A stretch of 54,686 nt of DNA from Butyrivibrio sp. MC2021 (GTDB lineage Bacteria; Bacillota; Clostridia; Lachnospirales; Lachnospiraceae), in the NCBI RefSeq assembly GCF_000621605.1, contig NZ_JHXX01000017.1:1-54686 (forward strand). Reading direction: 5' to 3'. The notes under the pieces were generated by a model. It was not told the origin of the DNA and did no database searches. It worked only from the letters and a program-made list of their open reading frames with translations. This document shows, piece by piece, positions 16,368-24,884 of this stretch; positions within the stretch are counted from its first letter, which is position 1, and every line of letters begins with the position of its first letter. The translations under genes were made by a program, and so were the position numbers.

Positions 16368-17789
16368 TTACTCTTTACCGCTCCAGCAGTAGGTGCACAG
16401 CTTGCAGGGCTCAAGAGGAATTGCCTCAACCATGTCATCAAGACGATGGTAGTGAAGTGAGGTGAAATTCAGCTCTTTTCTGATTTCCTCAAGCATTGCC
16501 TCATACTGAGGTGAATCGGGATCTGTGTACTTCCTGATGGTATCTTCGTTAGGTGAAGGATAACCCTCAAGCTTCTCAATTACACGTCTTGTGATCAGCT
16601 CCATCTCGGAGTTGGATCTTGAGAAATTGAGGTATTTACAGCCATAAATAAGAGGAGGGCAGGCAGGTCTTATATGAACCTCTTTTGCGCCGCTCTTATA
16701 AAGGAACTCTGTGGTCTCACGAAGCTGTGTTCCTCTTACGATGGAATCATCGATAAGAAGAAGGCTCTTGTTATTGATGAGCTGATTGATAGGAATAAGC
16801 TTCATCTTGGCGATAAGATCTCTTCTGGACTGCATGGTTGGCATAAAGGATCTTGGCCAGGTGGGGGTGTATTTTACAAAAGGTCTTGAATAAGGGATTC
16901 CTGAAGTGTTGGAGTAGCCGATGGCGTGTGCAACACCGGAATCCGGTACTCCTGCAACAAGATCGGGGTGGAGACCCCTTTGCATATCACGCTGGGCAAG
17001 CTTGGCACCACAGCCGTATCTTACCTTTTCTACATTAAGCCCCTCATAGCAGGAAGCCGGGAAGCCGTAGTAGATCCAGAGGAAGGTACAGATCCTCATA
17101 TCATCGAAGGCAGGAGCCACGATCTCAACACTTTCCGGGGTGATATAAGCTATTTCCCCGGGCCCCAGCTCTTTATAATGGTCATAACCAAGGTTCAGGT
17201 ATGAGAAGCTCTCGAAGCATACGCAGTAGCCCTCGTCCTTGTGACCTATCTGAATAGGAGTTCTGCCGTATCTGTCTCTGGCAGCATAGATTCCTTCAGG
17301 TGTCATCAAAAGAATGGACATGGAGCCCTTGATGACCTCCTGGGCGTAGCGAATACCCTCAACAATAGTTACCTTCTGGTTGATAATGGATGCCACCAGC
17401 TCGGTGGGGTTGATATCTCCGCCGCTCATCTCCAGGAAGTGAGAGCGGTTGTCAGCAAAAAGCTTGTTGGTGATTTCATCGATGTTGTTAATCTTGCCTA
17501 CTGTTGTGATGGCAAAGGTGCCGTGGTGTGATCTTACGATCAGTGGCTGGGGCTCAAAATCAGAGATACAGCCGATTCCGAGGTTACCCTCCATTCTCTG
17601 AACATCATCTTCAAACTTAGGTCTGAAATAAGATCTTTCGATGTTGTGGATCGAACGGTCAAATCCGTTCTTTTTGCTGTAAACTGCGAGTCCGGCACGA
17701 CGTGTGCCAAGGTGGGAATGGTAATCAGTACCATAAAAAAGATCAAAAACTGCACTTTCACGAGATGCTACGCCAAAAAAACCGCCCAT
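16368..17789 (-). CDS. PurF-like phosphoribosyltransferase lacking the glutaminase cysteine
   Basis: This 473-residue protein has the layout of glutamine amidophosphoribosyltransferase, the first enzyme of purine synthesis. The PRPP loop is intact (LLLIDDSIVRGTQ, about 343-355), and cysteines that could bind the iron-sulfur cluster of Bacillus-type PurF remain (Cys234, and CKLCTYC at 462-468). The glutaminase half is broken. The N-terminus reads MGGFFGV instead of MCGI(F/V)G, so the nucleophile is gone. The usual GIGHxRY segment reads GIGCISDF, losing the substrate arginine, and the NGNL motif reads GKIN. AGGAGG lies 5 nt before the ATG, so the start is secure. It could use free ammonia, be regulatory, or act on another substrate. 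It is monocistronic, convergent with rhaD. Confidence 0.8.
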   Translation of the reverse strand: MGGFFGVASRESAVFDLFYGTDYHSHLGTRRAGLAVYSKKNGFDRSIHNIERSYFRPKFEDDVQRMEGNLGIGCISDFEPQPLIVRSHHGTFAITTVGKINNIDEITNKLFADNRSHFLEMSGGDINPTELVASIINQKVTIVEGIRYAQEVIKGSMSILLMTPEGIYAARDRYGRTPIQIGHKDEGYCVCFESFSYLNLGYDHYKELGPGEIAYITPESVEIVAPAFDDMRICTFLWIYYGFPASCYEGLNVEKVRYGCGAKLAQRDMQRGLHPDLVAGVPDSGVAHAIGYSNTSGIPYSRPFVKYTPTWPRSFMPTMQSRRDLIAKMKLIPINQLINNKSLLLIDDSIVRGTQLRETTEFLYKSGAKEVHIRPACPPLIYGCKYLNFSRSNSEMELITRRVIEKLEGYPSPNEDTIRKYTDPDSPQYEAMLEEIRKELNFTSLHYHRLDDMVEAIPLEPCKLCTYCWSGKE

Positions 17790-17943
17790 GGAATCCTCCT
17801 AATGCGTTATATTTTTAGTTGCTTATGGTAAAAGCCCAATAACAGAATGTATTCTAACATATTCCGGGAAAAATTGTTTGATGAATTTTATTTTTATTTT
17901 CCTTTTGTTACCAATGTTTTACTGGATGATATCTGCGGCAAAA

Positions 17944-17952
17944 TGATATAAT
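17944..17952 (+). promoter_or_regulatory. Extended -10 promoter for the HD-GYP gene
   Basis: TGATATAAT is an extended -10 element with no good -35 hexamer. It lies 54 nt upstream of the ATG at 18007. The rest of the 217-bp gap before it holds nothing else recognisable apart from the purF-like ribosome binding site and a TGTTAGAAT extended -10 candidate on the minus strand. Confidence 0.4.
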
Positions 17953-18006
17953 GTTAGTGAATATACGCAAAAATGCAATAATGATTTCCTTTATGAGGAT
18001 CACAGC

Positions 18007-19332
18007 ATGGTATTACAGGTTTTACAAAGTCAGTGGTCAAGAGTACTGGTAGGTATTTGGTTTGCATTTACCAATGCATCCATACTTGCCCAAAAATCAG
18101 ATGATAAAAAACATTTTTTACGCAATTTTATCGTCTTCTTTTTCATTGCCGCAACAACCATTGCTGTATTAACTGATATTTTTTATGAGTTTATCAATTC
18201 TGTTTATCTGGATCAGGCCATTGCAGGATATGATTTAAACATGCAGATGGCTACAAAGATGCTTTTCAAAGTATCTATGGATTTAATCACATTTATTATT
18301 CCGTCGTACATTTTTTCCAAAATTCTGCACGAAAAATGGAGCTTGGGGGCAACTGTCTATTTTATGTATGTCATTATGGACAGAATGTGCATGCTGCTTT
18401 CTTTGACAGCAGCTTCTTATCTGGTTGTATTCATTGTGACTGTCATTGTCGCAGTTGCTTTCTTTTTTACCAGAATGCAGTATGTTATAGAACATTCGGA
18501 TATCATAGAATGGCTTCCCGTTCTTCATTATCAATTGGGCTTTTTCTTCCTTCTGGATGCTTTGTATGGAGGCTATTATATCTTCTCAGGAGCGCCGGAT
18601 AATGTTTTTGATGTAAAAAATCTGTGGATGGATGCCATCGCAATTGTGTCATTTTTATTCTTTGCAGGATTTGCAAGGCTCAATATCAAAGCCTCCAAGG
18701 AACAGGCAGAAAAAATCGAGTATATGCGGGAACTGCAGGATAGTGAACGAGCCATTATTGCCAAGCTTTCGGAAATATCTGAGGCCAAGAGCGGAGAGAC
18801 AGGACAGCATGTAAAAAGAGTGGCTGAGTATTCCGCCCTTCTTGCAGCGGAATATGGCTTTAACGATGAGCAGGTTGAGCAGATAAAGATTGCATCCATG
18901 ATGCATGATGTGGGAAAACTTCTGGTTCCAAGAGAAATAATTGAAAAACCCGGTAAACTCACTGAAGAAGAAATCAAGATAATGAGACTTCATACCACAT
19001 ACGGAGACGAGATTCTGGCGAATTCTAAAGGAGAAGAGATAGTTATGGCGAGGCTTATTGCCAGCCAGCACCATGAAAGATGGGACGGCACCGGTTATCC
19101 CAATGGGCTGTCGGGAGATGATATTTCTCCTTTTGCCCAGATCGTTGCTGTGGCTGATGTTTACGATGCTCTTACCAGCAGGAGATCCTATAAAGAACCC
19201 TGGGACAGCGAACAGGCAAGGGCTGAGATTGTTGCCCAGAGCGGAAGTCAGTTTTCACCTATTGTTGTCGAGATTTTTGACCGCAGCTTTGATAAGATCC
19301 TTGAGATACAAAAAGTTTATGCGGATGAGTAA
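18007..19332 (+). CDS. Membrane HD-GYP phosphodiesterase
   Basis: This 441-residue protein has about six to seven membrane helices in residues 1-225, a short coiled linker (227-255) and a C-terminal HD-GYP domain. The signature residues are present: MMHDVGK (His300-Asp301), ASQHHERWDGTGYP (about 352-364) and AQIVAVADVYDALTSRRSYK. HD-GYP proteins hydrolyse cyclic di-GMP or related dinucleotides, lowering the second messenger and shifting cells from attached to motile states. The membrane part has no recognised ligand-binding fold. The gene stands alone, with no c-di-GMP riboswitch visible upstream. The M42 peptidase follows after 89 bp and may share transcription. Confidence 0.9.
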   Translation: MVLQVLQSQWSRVLVGIWFAFTNASILAQKSDDKKHFLRNFIVFFFIAATTIAVLTDIFYEFINSVYLDQAIAGYDLNMQMATKMLFKVSMDLITFIIPSYIFSKILHEKWSLGATVYFMYVIMDRMCMLLSLTAASYLVVFIVTVIVAVAFFFTRMQYVIEHSDIIEWLPVLHYQLGFFFLLDALYGGYYIFSGAPDNVFDVKNLWMDAIAIVSFLFFAGFARLNIKASKEQAEKIEYMRELQDSERAIIAKLSEISEAKSGETGQHVKRVAEYSALLAAEYGFNDEQVEQIKIASMMHDVGKLLVPREIIEKPGKLTEEEIKIMRLHTTYGDEILANSKGEEIVMARLIASQHHERWDGTGYPNGLSGDDISPFAQIVAVADVYDALTSRRSYKEPWDSEQARAEIVAQSGSQFSPIVVEIFDRSFDKILEIQKVYADE

Positions 19333-19421
19333 AAAGTCAGATAAAATCAAATGTTTATCCCCATGGGATTTGTGTTATTCTAATAAGGCGAAATTAGTCA
19401 TTTACCAAGGAGAGAAGAAAC

Positions 19422-20468
19422 ATGAAAAAGATTTCACTGACAAAATATACGGATTTCATTGTTGAAGAGACGACCAGGCTATTAAACATCGATTCACCCA
19501 CAGGTTACACACAGGAAGCAGCGCTTTGGGTGCAGAAAGAGTTTGATAAGCTTGGTTTTAAAACGTTTATAACCAATAAGGGCGGCGTTATCGTTGATCT
19601 TACCGGCAAGGACAAGAAAGACGGCCTTCTTCTTGAGGCCCACACCGATACCCTTGGCGGAATGGTGGCAACCATCAAGGACAATGGAAGGCTTGAGCTT
19701 ACCAACCTCGGCGGCATGAATCCCAATAACGCAGAGACTGAGAATGTACGCGTTGTTACCAAGTTTGACGGAATATATGAAGGAACCTTCCAGCTTAACA
19801 ACGCTTCAATCCATGTAAACGGCAAGTACAATGATGAAAAGAGAACCTGGGAGACCTGCGAAGTCGTTCTTGATGAGGATGTAAAAAAGAAAGAGGACAC
19901 AGAAAAGCTGGGAATCTCAGTGGGAGATATCGTTTGCTTTGAGCCCAACGTAAGAGTTACAAAGTCAGGTTATATCAAGTCCAGATTCCTTGATGATAAA
20001 TTAAGCGTAGGAATCCTTCTGGGACTTGCCAAATACATTAAAGATAAAAAGATCACTCCAAAGAGAGCTCTTTATGCCCATATTACAGTATTCGAAGAGG
20101 TAGGCCACGGCGGCTGCGGCAGTGTTCCCGAGGGCTGCACCGAAGCTATCTCCGTGGATATGGGCTGTGTGGGACAAGGTCTTACCTGCACTGAAAAACA
20201 GGTTTCCATCTGCGCCAAGGACAGCGGAGGACCTTACAGCTATGATATTGTAAAGGGCCTTGTGGAAGCAGCCAAAAAGAGCGGCGCGGATTACGCGGTG
20301 GATATTTATCCCCACTACGGAAGTGATGTTGAGGCCACACTTCGCTCAGGAAATGACCTTAAGCACGGCCTTATCGGCGCAGGCGTATATGCATCCCACG
20401 GATATGAGAGAAGCCACAGAGATGGGGCAGAGAATGTACTGAGGCTTTTGATCGAATATGCACTTTGA
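19422..20468 (+). CDS. M42-family metallo-aminopeptidase
   Basis: This 348-residue cytoplasmic dinuclear-metal peptidase belongs to the M42 family (glutamyl aminopeptidase, FrvX-like). It has the first metal ligand motif LLEAHTDTLGGMV, the bridging Asp in KSRFLDDKLSVG, catalytic and ligand glutamates in VFEEVGHGGCG, and the last histidine in ASHGYERSH. These enzymes form large dodecamers that trim peptides; some members are annotated as cellulases in error. AAGGAG lies 10 nt before the ATG. Its last codons overlap the start of the UvrD helicase by 11 bp, so the two are cotranscribed, which is an odd functional pairing. Confidence 0.9.
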   Translation: MKKISLTKYTDFIVEETTRLLNIDSPTGYTQEAALWVQKEFDKLGFKTFITNKGGVIVDLTGKDKKDGLLLEAHTDTLGGMVATIKDNGRLELTNLGGMNPNNAETENVRVVTKFDGIYEGTFQLNNASIHVNGKYNDEKRTWETCEVVLDEDVKKKEDTEKLGISVGDIVCFEPNVRVTKSGYIKSRFLDDKLSVGILLGLAKYIKDKKITPKRALYAHITVFEEVGHGGCGSVPEGCTEAISVDMGCVGQGLTCTEKQVSICAKDSGGPYSYDIVKGLVEAAKKSGADYAVDIYPHYGSDVEATLRSGNDLKHGLIGAGVYASHGYERSHRDGAENVLRLLIEYAL

Positions 20469-22611
20469 TACAGAACAGGTTTTTTTTGAACAATACGGAC
20501 AGAGACTGAATGATGAGCAGCTTAGGGCTGTAAGGACCGTTGAGGGCCCGGTTCTTCTTCTGGCGGTGCCCGGAAGCGGTAAGACCACGGTTCTGGTGAA
20601 CAGGCTCGGATACATGCTTTATGTAAAGGGAATCAATCCCGGGAATATCCTCACCCTGACCTATACCGTGGCTGCTACCGCAGATATGGCCAGAAGATTC
20701 AGGGATCTTTTTGGAGAAGAACCAGCCGAGGACCTGGAATTCAGAACTATCAACGGCATCTGTGCCAAGATCATCAGCCACTACGGAAGAATTATAGGCA
20801 AAAAATCCTTTGACCTAATCACAGATGAGAAGCTATCCGGCAAGATTCTCACTGACCTCTATGTAAAGCTCATGGAGGAATACCCCACTGAGAGCGATAT
20901 CAAGAACATCCGAACTCTGATAACCTACTGCAAAAACATGATGCTTACAGAGGATGAGATCAGAAAAAGAGGTGAAGAGGAAGATATAAAGCTCTGGGAG
21001 ATATACGACAGGTACAATACAGAGCTCAAGAGCAGAAGCCTTATGGACTACGACGATCAGATGATCTATGCCTACAGGATGCTCAAGGGCTCCCGGGAAC
21101 TCCTTGATTTTTACAGGAATAAATACAGATATATCTGCGTGGACGAGGCACAGGACACTTCCAAGATACAGCATATGATAATATCCCTTCTTGCGGGAGA
21201 GACAGGCAATCTTTTCATGGTGGGCGACGAGGATCAGAGTATTTACGGCTTCAGGGCCGCTTATCCCGACGCTCTCCTTAATTTTGAGAAGGATCATCCC
21301 GGAGCTAAGGTCCTTGTGATGGATAAAAACTACAGATCCAACGCCAGGATCGTTGAAACCGCGGACCGCTTTATCCAGAAGAATTTCAGCCGCCACGAAA
21401 AGCACATGTGTGCCACCAGAGAAGCTTCTTCCGACATTTCTTACGTCAATCTTAAGAGTCGAAAAGACCAGTACAAGTACCTTTTTGATATAGCAAAAGA
21501 CAATCAATCCCAGACAGCGGTGCTCTACAGGGACAACGAGTGCATTTTGCCCCTGGTGGATCTGATGGAGCGTGAGGGGGTGACCTACAGGATAAAAAGC
21601 GCGGATATGGCTTTTTTTACCCACAGAGTTGTGGTTGATGTGACAAATATCCTTAATTTTGCGCTTAATCCCATGGATCCTGAGCTTTTTATGAAGGTAT
21701 ACTTCAAGTTTCAGACATACCTTCGTAAGCCTGATGCAGAGCAGATGTGCTATATTGCGGATATAAAGCACACAGGCATCTTGGATGCTGTCGAGGAACT
21801 GGATATCAACAAAAGAATCCTGGGAAATGTCAGAGCTCTCAGGACTCATTTCAGAAACATGAGATCCGAGACTCCCGCCAAGGCCCTCTGGCGCATAGAT
21901 AATGCCATGGGCTACGGAGATTACCTCAGGGACAACAACATGGATGAGGACAAGCTCTTTATCCTTGAGATGCTGGCTCAGAACGAGAAGACCATTCCGG
22001 AATTCCTGGAGAGACTGGAGCAGCTTAGAACGATCCTTACCGAGAAAAGAGAGAACTACAGGGCGGACTTCATTTTGTCCACCATACACTCCAGTAAGGG
22101 CCTTGAATATGACAATGTCATCCTTATGGATGTGATAAACGGCGTCTTCCCGGGAAAGATGATAAAAAGCTTTAAGACCGCTACCCCTCAGGAAAAGCAG
22201 GACTATGAGGAGGAAAGACGTATCTTCTACGTGGGAATGACAAGAGCCAGGGATAAACTCACAATTCTTAAGTATGATGATGAACCCTCGGTTTTTGTGG
22301 GAGAGCTGTCTCCTAAGGTTAAGAAGGAATCAGCCAAAGCGACTGCAAAAAAGAAAGAAAACATCCTTACAAAACCAACGCCTCTTCTTAAGAAAAAGGC
22401 GAAACCTGTATCCTCCGGGGAGGATGTACCGGAGAACCTTATAATAGGGCAGAGGATCAGTCAGGAGCGCTATGGTGAGGGTGTTATCAGTGATGTGAGC
22501 TGGGATGAGGATGAGATTCCCACCAAGTTCACGGTAGAGTTTGATGACGGCACCGAGAGGAAGTTCATGTTTCCCTTTGCCTTTACCACAGGAATGAAGA
22601 TTCTTGAGTAG
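20458..22611 (+). CDS. UvrD/PcrA-type superfamily 1 DNA helicase
   Basis: This 717-residue ATP-dependent 3'-5' helicase has motif I AVPGSGKTT, motif II CVDEAQDTS, motif III GDEDQSIYGFRAAYP, motif IV KNYRSNARIVE, motif V STIHSSKGLEYD and motif VI YVGMTRARDKL. The C-terminal tail (about 660-717, starting GQRISQERYGEGVISDV) resembles the RNA-polymerase-interacting Tudor-like tail of PcrA. It is somewhat shorter than typical PcrA, consistent with a paralogue rather than the housekeeping copy. The ATG lies inside the end of the M42 peptidase gene. The stop is followed at once by the tetR promoter. Confidence 0.9.
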   Translation: MHFDTEQVFFEQYGQRLNDEQLRAVRTVEGPVLLLAVPGSGKTTVLVNRLGYMLYVKGINPGNILTLTYTVAATADMARRFRDLFGEEPAEDLEFRTINGICAKIISHYGRIIGKKSFDLITDEKLSGKILTDLYVKLMEEYPTESDIKNIRTLITYCKNMMLTEDEIRKRGEEEDIKLWEIYDRYNTELKSRSLMDYDDQMIYAYRMLKGSRELLDFYRNKYRYICVDEAQDTSKIQHMIISLLAGETGNLFMVGDEDQSIYGFRAAYPDALLNFEKDHPGAKVLVMDKNYRSNARIVETADRFIQKNFSRHEKHMCATREASSDISYVNLKSRKDQYKYLFDIAKDNQSQTAVLYRDNECILPLVDLMEREGVTYRIKSADMAFFTHRVVVDVTNILNFALNPMDPELFMKVYFKFQTYLRKPDAEQMCYIADIKHTGILDAVEELDINKRILGNVRALRTHFRNMRSETPAKALWRIDNAMGYGDYLRDNNMDEDKLFILEMLAQNEKTIPEFLERLEQLRTILTEKRENYRADFILSTIHSSKGLEYDNVILMDVINGVFPGKMIKSFKTATPQEKQDYEEERRIFYVGMTRARDKLTILKYDDEPSVFVGELSPKVKKESAKATAKKKENILTKPTPLLKKKAKPVSSGEDVPENLIIGQRISQERYGEGVISDVSWDEDEIPTKFTVEFDDGTERKFMFPFAFTTGMKILE

Positions 22612-22640
22612 TTGACAAAAGAAAATAATGACATTATACT
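22612..22640 (+). promoter_or_regulatory. Consensus sigma-A promoter of tetR
   Basis: TTGACA (22612-22617) and TATACT (22635-22640) are separated by 17 bp, a near-perfect vegetative promoter. The -10 directly abuts an inverted-repeat operator, so a bound repressor would block initiation. Confidence 0.8.
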
Positions 22641-22663
22641 GACTATATCAACAGATTTAGTCA
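22640..22663. promoter_or_regulatory. TetR-type operator 1 (autoregulatory)
   Basis: TGACTA and TAGTCA form a perfect inverted repeat with a 12-bp spacer immediately after the -10 of the tetR promoter. The same 6-12-6 architecture recurs before the ABC exporter genes at 23316-23339. Confidence 0.7.
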
Positions 22664-22679
22664 AAAAGGAATATAGATT

Positions 22680-23270
22680 ATGCCTAAGAGCTATTCGGAT
22701 CAGGAAAAGGAATATATAGTCAGGCGCCTTAAGGAAGAGGCCGCCAAGTGCCTTGCCCAGTACGGCGTAAGACGCACCACGGTGGATGAGCTTGTTAAGC
22801 GCGTCAACATTCCCAAGGGAACCTTTTATCTGTTCTACAAGTCCAAGGAGCTTCTGTTATTTGAAGTGATCCAGGACCTCCACGAAGCCATTAACAATGA
22901 GCTGGCAACGGCGCTGTCACAGATGGCGGATCAGCCCATCACAGCAGAGGTTCTCACGGAGCTTGTCTTTGAGTTTTTCAAAAAGACCGAGGAGATGCCC
23001 ATACTGAAGCTCATGGATTCAGGAGAGGTTGAGCTTCTTGTGAGAAAGCTTCCTCCGGAGGTGGTGGCGGCCCATTATCAGGATGACACCGATACAATAG
23101 AGCAGATGTTTTCCATGTTTCCCATGAAAAAGAAGGTAGATGTCAAGGTTGTCAGTGCTGCCTTCCATGCAGTGTACTTCGCTACACTGCATAAGGATGA
23201 GATTGGAGCTGAGCACTATGATGAGGCGTTGAAGCTCATGATCTACGGAATACTTAAGCAGATTATTTGA
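22680..23270 (+). CDS. TetR-family transcriptional repressor
   Basis: This 196-residue protein has an N-terminal TetR helix-turn-helix (about 25-58: GVRRTTVDELVKRVNIPKGT, then FYLFYKSKELLL) and a helical ligand-binding and dimer domain behind it. It is followed by a terminator and then a three-gene ABC exporter. Matching inverted-repeat operators lie in its own promoter (22640-22663) and before the exporter (23316-23339). It therefore probably represses itself and the exporter until a transported compound binds. The ligand is unknown. AAAGGA lies 10 nt before the ATG. Confidence 0.9.
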   Translation: MPKSYSDQEKEYIVRRLKEEAAKCLAQYGVRRTTVDELVKRVNIPKGTFYLFYKSKELLLFEVIQDLHEAINNELATALSQMADQPITAEVLTELVFEFFKKTEEMPILKLMDSGEVELLVRKLPPEVVAAHYQDDTDTIEQMFSMFPMKKKVDVKVVSAAFHAVYFATLHKDEIGAEHYDEALKLMIYGILKQII

Positions 23271-23277
23271 TTTATAC

Positions 23278-23313
23278 AGTCCGGCTTATGGCCGGACTAA
23301 ATACAACTCTTTT
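23278..23313 (+). terminator. Hairpin after tetR
   Basis: An 8-bp perfect GC-rich stem, AGTCCGGC with GCCGGACT (23278-23285 and 23291-23298), has a 5-nt loop. The following tail is only moderately T-rich, so termination may be partial. Confidence 0.6.
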
Positions 23314-23315
23314 AT

Positions 23316-23339
23316 TGACTAAACAAACACATATGGTCA
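23316..23339. promoter_or_regulatory. TetR-type operator 2 (exporter operon)
   Basis: TGACTA and TGGTCA with a 12-bp spacer repeat the architecture of the tetR operator with one changed base. It lies 22 bp upstream of the ABC ATPase ATG and overlaps a TTGACT -35-like hexamer. Confidence 0.65.
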
Positions 23340-23361
23340 AATAAACCTAGGAGGAGATGCA

Positions 23362-24207
23362 ATGATTGAAGTAAAAAACCTTACCTTTAGTTATACCAAT
23401 AAGCCCTTTATCACGGATATGAACTTTGATGTTAAAAAGGGCGAGATCTTCGGCTTTCTTGGACCCTCCGGAGCAGGAAAGAGCACTCTTCAGAAGATAC
23501 TTCTGGGAATGCTTCCGGGGTATCAGGGACTGGCAACAGTAGGGGGCACAGAGTGCAGAAAGCATGGAGACAGCTTTTATCAGATGATAGGCGTTGATTT
23601 TGAATATTCCACCATGTACGAGAAGCTCACAGCCAGAGAGAATCTTGAGTTCTTTTCCTCACTTTACGAAGGAAAAAAGCGCCCCATAAATGAGCTTTTG
23701 GAGAGGGTGGGACTTGAGAATGACGCAGACAAAAAGGTTTCTGATTATTCCAAGGGTATGAAAAGCCGTCTTAATTTCGTCAAGGCTCTTATCCATGATC
23801 CGGAGCTGCTTTTTCTGGATGAACCCACCAGCGGCCTTGATCCCACCAACAACCGCATGATGAAGGACATGATCCTGGAGGAAAAGAAAAGGGGAAAGAC
23901 CATACTTCTTACAACCCACAATATGCAGGATGCCACAGAGCTTTGTGACAGAGTTGCCTTTATCGTGGGAGGTCAGATATATGCCCTGGACAGCCCCCAC
24001 AACCTGATAATGTCCAAGGGTGCTGCAAAGCTCACCTACACCTGGGATGAAAACGGAGAAAGGAGCGGCAGCTGCAGGCTTGACTGTGTGGCTGATGATC
24101 AGCGGTTAAGTAAGCTCATTTCAGAGAACAGGCTTCTTTCCATTCATAGCAGTGAGCCCACGTTAAATGACATTTTCATTGAGATCACAGGGAGGACTCT
24201 GGTATGA
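23362..24207 (+). CDS. ABC transporter ATPase subunit (TetR-controlled exporter)
   Basis: This 281-residue ATPase has Walker A GPSGAGKST, a divergent signature DYSKGMKSRL in place of LSGGQ, Walker B FLDEPTSGLDP and switch motif LTTHNM. The signature variant is common in ABC-2 type drug and antibiotic exporters. A C-terminal extension (about 215-281) is also typical of that class. AGGAGG precedes the ATG. Its stop overlaps the next permease gene by 4 bp, and that gene overlaps a second permease in the same way, giving a one-ATPase, two-permease transporter. A TetR operator sits upstream. Confidence 0.9.
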   Translation: MIEVKNLTFSYTNKPFITDMNFDVKKGEIFGFLGPSGAGKSTLQKILLGMLPGYQGLATVGGTECRKHGDSFYQMIGVDFEYSTMYEKLTARENLEFFSSLYEGKKRPINELLERVGLENDADKKVSDYSKGMKSRLNFVKALIHDPELLFLDEPTSGLDPTNNRMMKDMILEEKKRGKTILLTTHNMQDATELCDRVAFIVGGQIYALDSPHNLIMSKGAAKLTYTWDENGERSGSCRLDCVADDQRLSKLISENRLLSIHSSEPTLNDIFIEITGRTLV

Positions 24208-24884
24208 GAATGAAAAATCTTTTTATCTGGGACGTAAAGTTCCAGGCAAGATACGGCTTCTATCTGCTGTATACCTTTTTGACCATATTGTATGCGGCAT
24301 TTATCCTGGCCCTTCCCATATCCTGGAAGGAGAGGGCCGCTGCGATCCTGATATATTCGGATCCTGCTGCCATGGGCCTGTTTTTTATGGGAGCCATCGT
24401 TCTTCTGGAAAAGAGCCAGAGAGTAACGGCATTTATGTCCATAACTCCCGTAAGTGCCAGGGAATATGTTGCTTCAAAAGTTTTTTCTTTATGCGCGATT
24501 TCTGTGGTTGTGGCTGTGATTATGGCTGCCGCATCCGGCAGCAGGTCAGTGATTTCAGTTGCGATGGGAACTCTTCTTGCGAGCACAGTCTATACCCTCT
24601 GCGGCATTATAGTGGCAACGAAGATAGTGAGTCTCAACCAGTTCATTCTTGCCACGGTGCCGGTGGAGATTGTTGGATTTGTGCCTGCTGTGCTTGGATT
24701 ATTCTTAGATCTGCATCCCGGCTTCCGGCTGTATCCTCCGGTGGCCTGTATGGAGCTGGTGGCGGGAAAGGAACCTTCAGCAGTTGGGATGCTTCTTACC
24801 ATTTTGACCATTATTCTGCTATTTTGGACAGCCTGCCGCCTTGTGAGAAAAATGTGGCAGGAGCAGGGGGGTGTTAAGCTATGA
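24204..24884 (+). CDS. ABC-2 type permease subunit A
   Basis: This 226-residue integral membrane protein has six predicted helices and no soluble domain. It starts MRMKNLFIWDVKFQARYGF and resembles the permeases of fluoroquinolone-type exporters (the Rv2687c/Rv2686c arrangement) in size and gene order. It overlaps the ATPase gene by 4 bp upstream and the second permease by 4 bp downstream (ATGA-type junctions), so all three are translationally coupled. The substrate cannot be read from sequence; control by a TetR repressor suggests a toxic or signalling small molecule. Confidence 0.8.
   Translation: MRMKNLFIWDVKFQARYGFYLLYTFLTILYAAFILALPISWKERAAAILIYSDPAAMGLFFMGAIVLLEKSQRVTAFMSITPVSAREYVASKVFSLCAISVVVAVIMAAASGSRSVISVAMGTLLASTVYTLCGIIVATKIVSLNQFILATVPVEIVGFVPAVLGLFLDLHPGFRLYPPVACMELVAGKEPSAVGMLLTILTIILLFWTACRLVRKMWQEQGGVKL

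Noticed and set aside
17790..18006. Cyclic di-GMP riboswitch before the HD-GYP gene
   Set aside because: The leader is short and none of the conserved riboswitch sequence or pairing was found.
20833..22089. Long open frame (418 codons) on the minus strand inside the UvrD gene
   Set aside because: It is antisense to a helicase with all motifs intact, has no ribosome binding site or recognisable domain, and arises from the codon bias of the sense gene.
24167..24877. Open frame of 236 codons overlapping the first exporter permease
   Set aside because: It is out of frame with a coupled membrane protein, and its cysteine- and histidine-rich composition is that of a shadow frame.
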